A DNA stretch of 37,123 nt, from positions 1-37,123 of the forward strand of contig JAYMGJ010000537.1 in assembly GCA_037178675.1 (NCBI GenBank), in the 5' to 3' direction. The position numbers and the translations under genes were made by a program. Below, piece by piece: positions 32,392-37,123 of the stretch (its first letter is position 1; every line of letters starts with the position of its first letter). This DNA comes from Scleroderma bovista (taxonomy: Eukaryota; Basidiomycota; Agaricomycetes; Boletales; Sclerodermataceae). The notes beneath the pieces are model-generated. The model saw only the letters and a list, made by a program, of their open reading frames with translations. It had not been told where the DNA came from and did no database searches.

Positions 32392-33747
32392 TCGCGGATT
32401 CCGGGCGAAGAAGAGCCGTGGCGCTGGTTCTCTTCCTCGGCCCAAGGTCACCGCTGCCCATCTTTTCTGCAGTGTCCTCCACAAGCCAGTGTATTTTTAT
32501 GGTCTAGTGAGCGGTGAGAACAGCCAGCCATCAGATTAGAGTGACCAGAGTCCACACCCAGGGGGTGTTTCCATTCCGGGAGCGTTGATTGTGCCACGTT
32601 AGGGTCGTCGTTTCACCCGTCCAAATGGGTCACCCGCCACGTAGACGCACTCTCGCCGACGAGTCCCACTCTGTCTCGCAACTCTGCTCTTGGACGTGCC
32701 CTCGGCGGCCACTGGAAGCGCTCATTGGCGGCCGCAATATTCACGTGGCCACACAAGCCATCGAAGACCGCGGAACCTCTCAGAGACTGGCCACGAGTAC
32801 GTCCTAATTTCTAACCCATTTGACTACTTGTTTGTTCTTCGGTATGTAAGAACGTCCCCCGAGACGATCGCCATCATCCTGTACCGCCGAACTTGTCACA
32901 TTACGAGGTGAGCGCATGTCGCTACTGCCAGAAGATGTAGCGGGTATTTGCAGAGTGACTTCTGTGACTTCCTATTACATCCTTTGGTAGCTACTGACAG
33001 GTAGTGGCCATCGAGCAAGCATTCATCGTGGTGCCGGCGAAATAATTTCTTCTCAATATTCACAGATACTCTACATGTCGGCCATACGCCTTGCACATAC
33101 TCGGATGTCTCCATATCGTGCTGTGTCGTGCCACGAAATCCATCTAACGATGGGCTGGGGAGTTCTCCAGGCCATGGCATATATCCAAATCTTTCGGCGC
33201 AGGGACTGCAAGGTTGACCGAACTCTCGGCGGAAGATCACATCCCAAACGTCCAAATCAGACTGCCACCTCCTCCTGGAGGTACGAGAAACCATCAGGTT
33301 TAGGTCGTCCGATATGGCAATGCTGGATTTAAATGTTTGATGGTCTCTAACGGAGCTCTGTGCCAGTGCATCACGGTGATCTTTGTGCAACTTGCATCCC
33401 CATCTCATTATAGTTCAGGCGCAGCTACAGGTTTAGTAACCGATGCCGGGATGACTGATGGTAAGCTACGGGAGAGGCGACGAAGCAGGCGCCCGAATGT
33501 ACGTCCTTTGACCGACAGAAACTTCGATTCGATCCCATTGGCCACATCGTTCCCACTAGGTGGAACAAAAAGAACAATAATCACAAGTATTTTGGTCCAT
33601 ACAGTTACTTTCATAAGTGGTTGCCATGGAATCCAAATGGTCTCAAACGTGGTTGACATTCTCTCGCAGCTAGATGGCAATTTCTTGTTCCTGACGTCAT
33701 TTACATGTGATTGTTAACGGAGGAACGCAATGAACGTTGCTATCGAA

Positions 33748-33755
33748 TATAAAAG
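33748..33755 (+). promoter_or_regulatory. TATA box candidate for the transporter
   Basis: TATAAAAG stands about 200 bases before the transporter ATG at 33958, with a C/T-rich stretch (33840-33920) between them, a common fungal promoter layout. Confidence 0.5.
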
Positions 33756-33957
33756 GATTAGCATTGCTGTTCACTTTTGCGCCGTGCCGGTAGCACACTG
33801 CCACTGGTTGACATTTGGACCGGGACAATCGAGAGCAGAAAACGTACTCTCCCCATACGAACTCGTCTGCTGTCTCCCCACAAACTGTGCGCTTTTCACG
33901 CTTCTCTTTGACTTGGTCTCAACCCCGTGTAAATCGTAGATCTTTGCCCTGCACACC

Positions 33958-36900
33958 ATGGAAGTCGATACACCCCTTCGAGAGATATCATCGGACCGTT
34001 GCTCCCAGGACCCCGAGGTGGTCGAAGAGGAATGCCTAAATGGCGAGGCGGATGTCGTGCGCATCAAAGGGGAACCCGTAATCAGGACAGGAAGGGACGT
34101 CTCGCACTTTCTAGTCGATCTCCGTGATGATGGCGATCCCGCGTTGACCTTTCGCTCCCTGGTCATTGGTACCTTGTTCGCTTGTGTGCGTGCTGCCAAT
34201 TCACAAGTAAGTCCCACATGCCAGTTTGCCATAACCTCAGGTACTACTCTTGCAATAGCTCGGCTTCTTCATGCCCGATCTTATCTTTATATCGTCGATT
34301 CATCTCATGTTGCTCATCTACATAACGGGAAAGACCTGGTCTAAGGTACTGCCTCGACGATCAATGGTCGATGGGACTCGATTTGCCGTGCTCGGCCCTC
34401 TCTTGGAGTTCATCAATCATGGTGAATTTCGCATCAAAGAAGTGTGTTCAGCTTGAATTTTTAGAATTTTATTATTTACGGACATTGGTATTTCAGCATG
34501 CCATTGCAACCTGGATTGCAACGTCGGCATCATTTGATCTCAAAACATCTGCTGAACTCAACTATGTTATACAGGCAGTAAGTATCAATCACCCCAGCCA
34601 TTAACTATTCACGAAGTTGTTCCCGACCCATCCAGCTGTATTATAACACGACTGTGCATGTAATGACACCTGTTCTGGCTGGGCTGTCTGTAGCTGGTTT
34701 TGGGTGAGCATGATCTTGTGGTATCTTCATGACAAGTTCACCTGGTTTATCATTGATATCAGCTATGGTGTCTGTGGGTTACTCCAATCACTGACTGTCT
34801 ACTCGAGTGAGATGGTATACTGGACAGTAAGCATTCTGATTATCAGGAGAAGCAATTACTTACTATAATGACTTTGAGGCAGTATATACCAAGCATGGTC
34901 TCCATTCTCCAATGTATGTTATTTAATCCCCTATTCTGTTTAATTTCTAATAGGTATTCTTCTGTGGCAGCACTGCACTTTCACAGTCCCGAAAATCAAA
35001 AGCGCATGAAACTGTTTTGGACAGCATTTGCTGGAATGTTTCTATGGCAGATAATCCCCTCATACATTTTTCCACTTTTAAGTGGCCTGAGCATATTTTG
35101 TCTTGCCTCACAGCACTTACCACCACACACACAGGATATATTCACAAATATATTTGGTGGTGTGAATATTAATGAGGGTTTGGGTCTTTTCAGCATCTGT
35201 TTTGACTGGGACCTCATTACATCGTAAATTCTATCTTTCATCATTGACACCAATGTTTAATGCTGGTTGTTACAGATACTATATGACTATCCCACTAGTC
35301 TCACAAGGTTTCTTCCTTGCTCATCTATAGTATGCCTGACTGACTGCCATACAGTAAACTCCTGGATTGGGTATGGGGTATGTTATATTGTGCTTCCTGT
35401 GATCTACTATGCCAATATTTGGAATGTGAGTAAAATTTTTATAGTCAAGTGTACTACTTGTTCAGCTTCATTTGTGCAGTCCAAAAACTTTCCCATGTTG
35501 TCTAACTCCATGTTTTATTCCAATGGATCCATCTTTGATCCACTCTCACTGGAAACCACCTTTGAGGTCAACAACACATCCCTGAACCAAGCTGAGCTAC
35601 CCCATCTGGCTGGTTCAAATGTGTGGTTCCAAGTTGGCAGAAGTCTAAGTGTGAGTACTACTGATATATCCATGACATTATAATCAGCTGATGGGAATCA
35701 GATTGGTGGCATGTTTGCACACTGCTTGTGCTTCTGGGGTCCAGAATTAAAGGAAATATTTAGAAATGCTCATTTGGGAATACAGCCAGATCCACATTGG
35801 AAGGTGAGAGAAATAATGTTCATTTTATGAGTAACTTTATTGGATATGGTCATCATTTAGGCAATGCAAAAGTATAAGGAAGTACCATTCTGGTGGTATA
35901 TTTTACTTCTTGCATTTTCCTTTGTTTGTGGTGAGTCATCTTTTGATTGATTCATGATCTCTATCATGCTGAGTTTTTCTAGGTCTTTTTGTGGTTCTTC
36001 AGGGGCAGATCACTATGACCTGGTATTCCTACATTGTGGCACTGCTACTTGGAGGTATGTCACTAAGCTTGTAATTCTTCTTTCACAATTCATAGCTATT
36101 TATAAAAGCATTGGTAACATCATTTTCACAAATGTTCTATGCTCGCTTGGGAAATGCCATTCACACTGATCAATTGATGAAATTGATTGGGGGGTTCATA
36201 CATCCTAGCCAGCCAATGGGCAATAACTATGTATGTGTATATTTGTTGAGAGTCCTTGGTATCTTATTTCATTTTAGTTTGCAATGTGGAGCAATGGCCT
36301 TATTGGACAGTCCATCACATTTGCAATAGGTATGAAAATCAGTCAATACTTCAAGATTCCACCACAGGAGGCATTCTTTGCTCTGATCTGGGGCACAGTT
36401 TTAGGTAAATAAAATTCTTGGGTCATACTTTCTAGGTTATCGTTGACCACCTTTACAGGAGTAATTGTTCAACACTGTATGTTTTCATGCTGCCATTCTT
36501 TTTCTATCTAAAAAGTACTCAGTTGTAACAGGATTTATTATGAGTTCTCAGAGGACTGCTCTTGATTTAGAGTGGAGCCTCATCTGGAGCAGTATAGGGA
36601 TCAAAAACATCAACAATAATGCCATAATGTGGTCCTTCTCCAAGGAGTTTTATGGACAACATGGACCGTACTTCATTGTGATATTGAGTCTGCCAGTTGG
36701 TTTCTTTGCTACAATTATCCAATGGCTTATTTCAAAGGTCTGTAAACTGGTTCTTCTTTTATTGAGTGCCATTAATTGATAACAATAATGTAGAGATGGC
36801 CAAAGATTGGACCTGTTCAGGTTCACAATGTGATATTACCCATCATATACATGGTGAGTAATTTGTTACTCATGCAGAAATGCTTCATGCTAATCTGACC

Positions 36901-37123
36901 TTGTACAGTATTCTTCATACCTGTCACCTGGTGTGAATTCTCCTTCTGTCACTTCTGGAATCCTTGTTGGCATCCTATCACAATTTTGGTTAAGGAATTA
37001 TCACCCTGGTTGGTTCAGGAAGTATAATTACATTCTTGGAGCTGCCTTGGATGCAGGGTCACAAGTGATGTTATTCATTCTATCATTTGCTGTGTTTGGT
37101 GCATCCGGCAGCTTACCCAGACC
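33958..37123 (+). CDS. Oligopeptide transporter, small OPT family (3' end cut by window)
   Basis: A plasma- or vacuolar-membrane proton-coupled importer of small peptides by family. ATG at 33958 (acaccATGg) begins MEVDTPLREISSD; the entry signature region follows (VSHFLVDLRDDGDPALTFRS). Exon 1 is 33958-34206, exon 2 34259-34441; at least ten further short introns of 40-60 nt are seen, all in frame. Markers in order: FVARTS-like ATWIATSASF, LYYNTTVHV, YSSEMVYW, KLFWTAFAGMFLWQIIPSYI FPLLSG, FTNIFGGVNINEGLGLFS, NSWIGYGVCY, IQPDPHWKAMQKYKEVPFWW, KIPPQEAFFALIWGTVLG, FYGQHGPYF, RWPKIGPVQV and YHPGWFRKYNYILGAALDAG. Near 36477-36527 the acceptor 'tactcag' keeps frame, not the nearer 'aaaaag'. The last 20-30 residues lie outside. 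From about 34660 CpG is nearly absent. Confidence 0.93.

Larger units (their letters stand above)
32294..33957. other. Divergent intergenic region HMG2 / transporter
   Basis: The 1.66 kb should contain both promoters. A minus-strand open frame (32896-33408, 170 codons) and a plus-strand one (33337-33717) have no recognisable domain and no plausible start context; I cannot support either as a gene. The first 400 bases are GC-rich and CpG-rich. Confidence 0.45.

Noticed and set aside
32896..33408. 170-codon minus-strand open frame upstream of HMG2
   Set aside because: No domain, no family resemblance and no paralog in the window; it could be chance.
36477..36527. Apparent frameshift in the transporter gene
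   Set aside because: With the acceptor 'tactcag' instead of 'aaaaag' the frame is kept (..IVQHFVTGFIM..), so no lesion is needed.
1..37123. tRNA, rRNA, CRISPR-like arrays and bacterial-type operons
   Set aside because: None was seen; the repeats present are large direct duplications or transposon ends, and genes have spliceosomal introns.

Overview
The window is nuclear DNA from a filamentous fungus, almost certainly a mushroom-forming basidiomycete (Agaricomycetes). Evidence: dense short GT..AG introns of about 45-65 nt, 10 nt micro-exons, a Zn2Cys6 regulator with the agaric-type fungal-TF middle region, an F-box/LRR-like gene of agaric type, an HMG-box regulator, and a small oligopeptide transporter.

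Positions 1-32.3 kb are a degenerate array of direct duplications. Its building blocks are F (F-box gene, +), U (an unrecognised gene family, +), TF (Zn2Cys6 regulator, -, convergent with U), X (unassigned flank) and HMG (HMG-box regulator, -). The order is: R repeat-F1-U1 tail-TF1 (1-5.7 kb); U2-TF2 relic-unique 1.2 kb-X1-HMG1 pseudogene (6.0-13.5 kb); F3-U3 tail-TF3 relic-R' (14.1-19.4 kb); U4-TF4 relic-transposon-X2-HMG2 (19.5-32.3 kb). Thus a unit [F-U tail-TF]-[U-TF-X-HMG] of about 13 kb seems to be present twice, and inside it U-TF is itself repeated. One TF (TF1) and one HMG gene (HMG2) have coherent full-length models; their copies are broken.

The second copy carries four clean insertions: a 290 bp MITE with ~100 bp inverted repeats and a 9 bp target duplication, a 568 bp solo LTR and a 2.1 kb LTR-like insertion (all inside U4, and removing each restores the U4 join), and a 3263 bp Tc1/mariner-type transposon in TF4. 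The transposon has 92 bp near-perfect inverted repeats, a TA duplication, an intact five-intron-free-of-error style gene pair: a DD34E transposase of 326 aa and a convergent five-exon passenger gene of 535 aa with no recognised function. This two-gene transposon is the most interesting unit here.

From 32.3 kb the sequence is single copy: a 1.7 kb divergent intergenic region, then an oligopeptide transporter gene running off the right edge. From about 34.66 kb on, this gene is almost devoid of CpG although its reading frame is open. No tRNA, rRNA or CRISPR was seen. All splice models were read by eye and have no transcript support.
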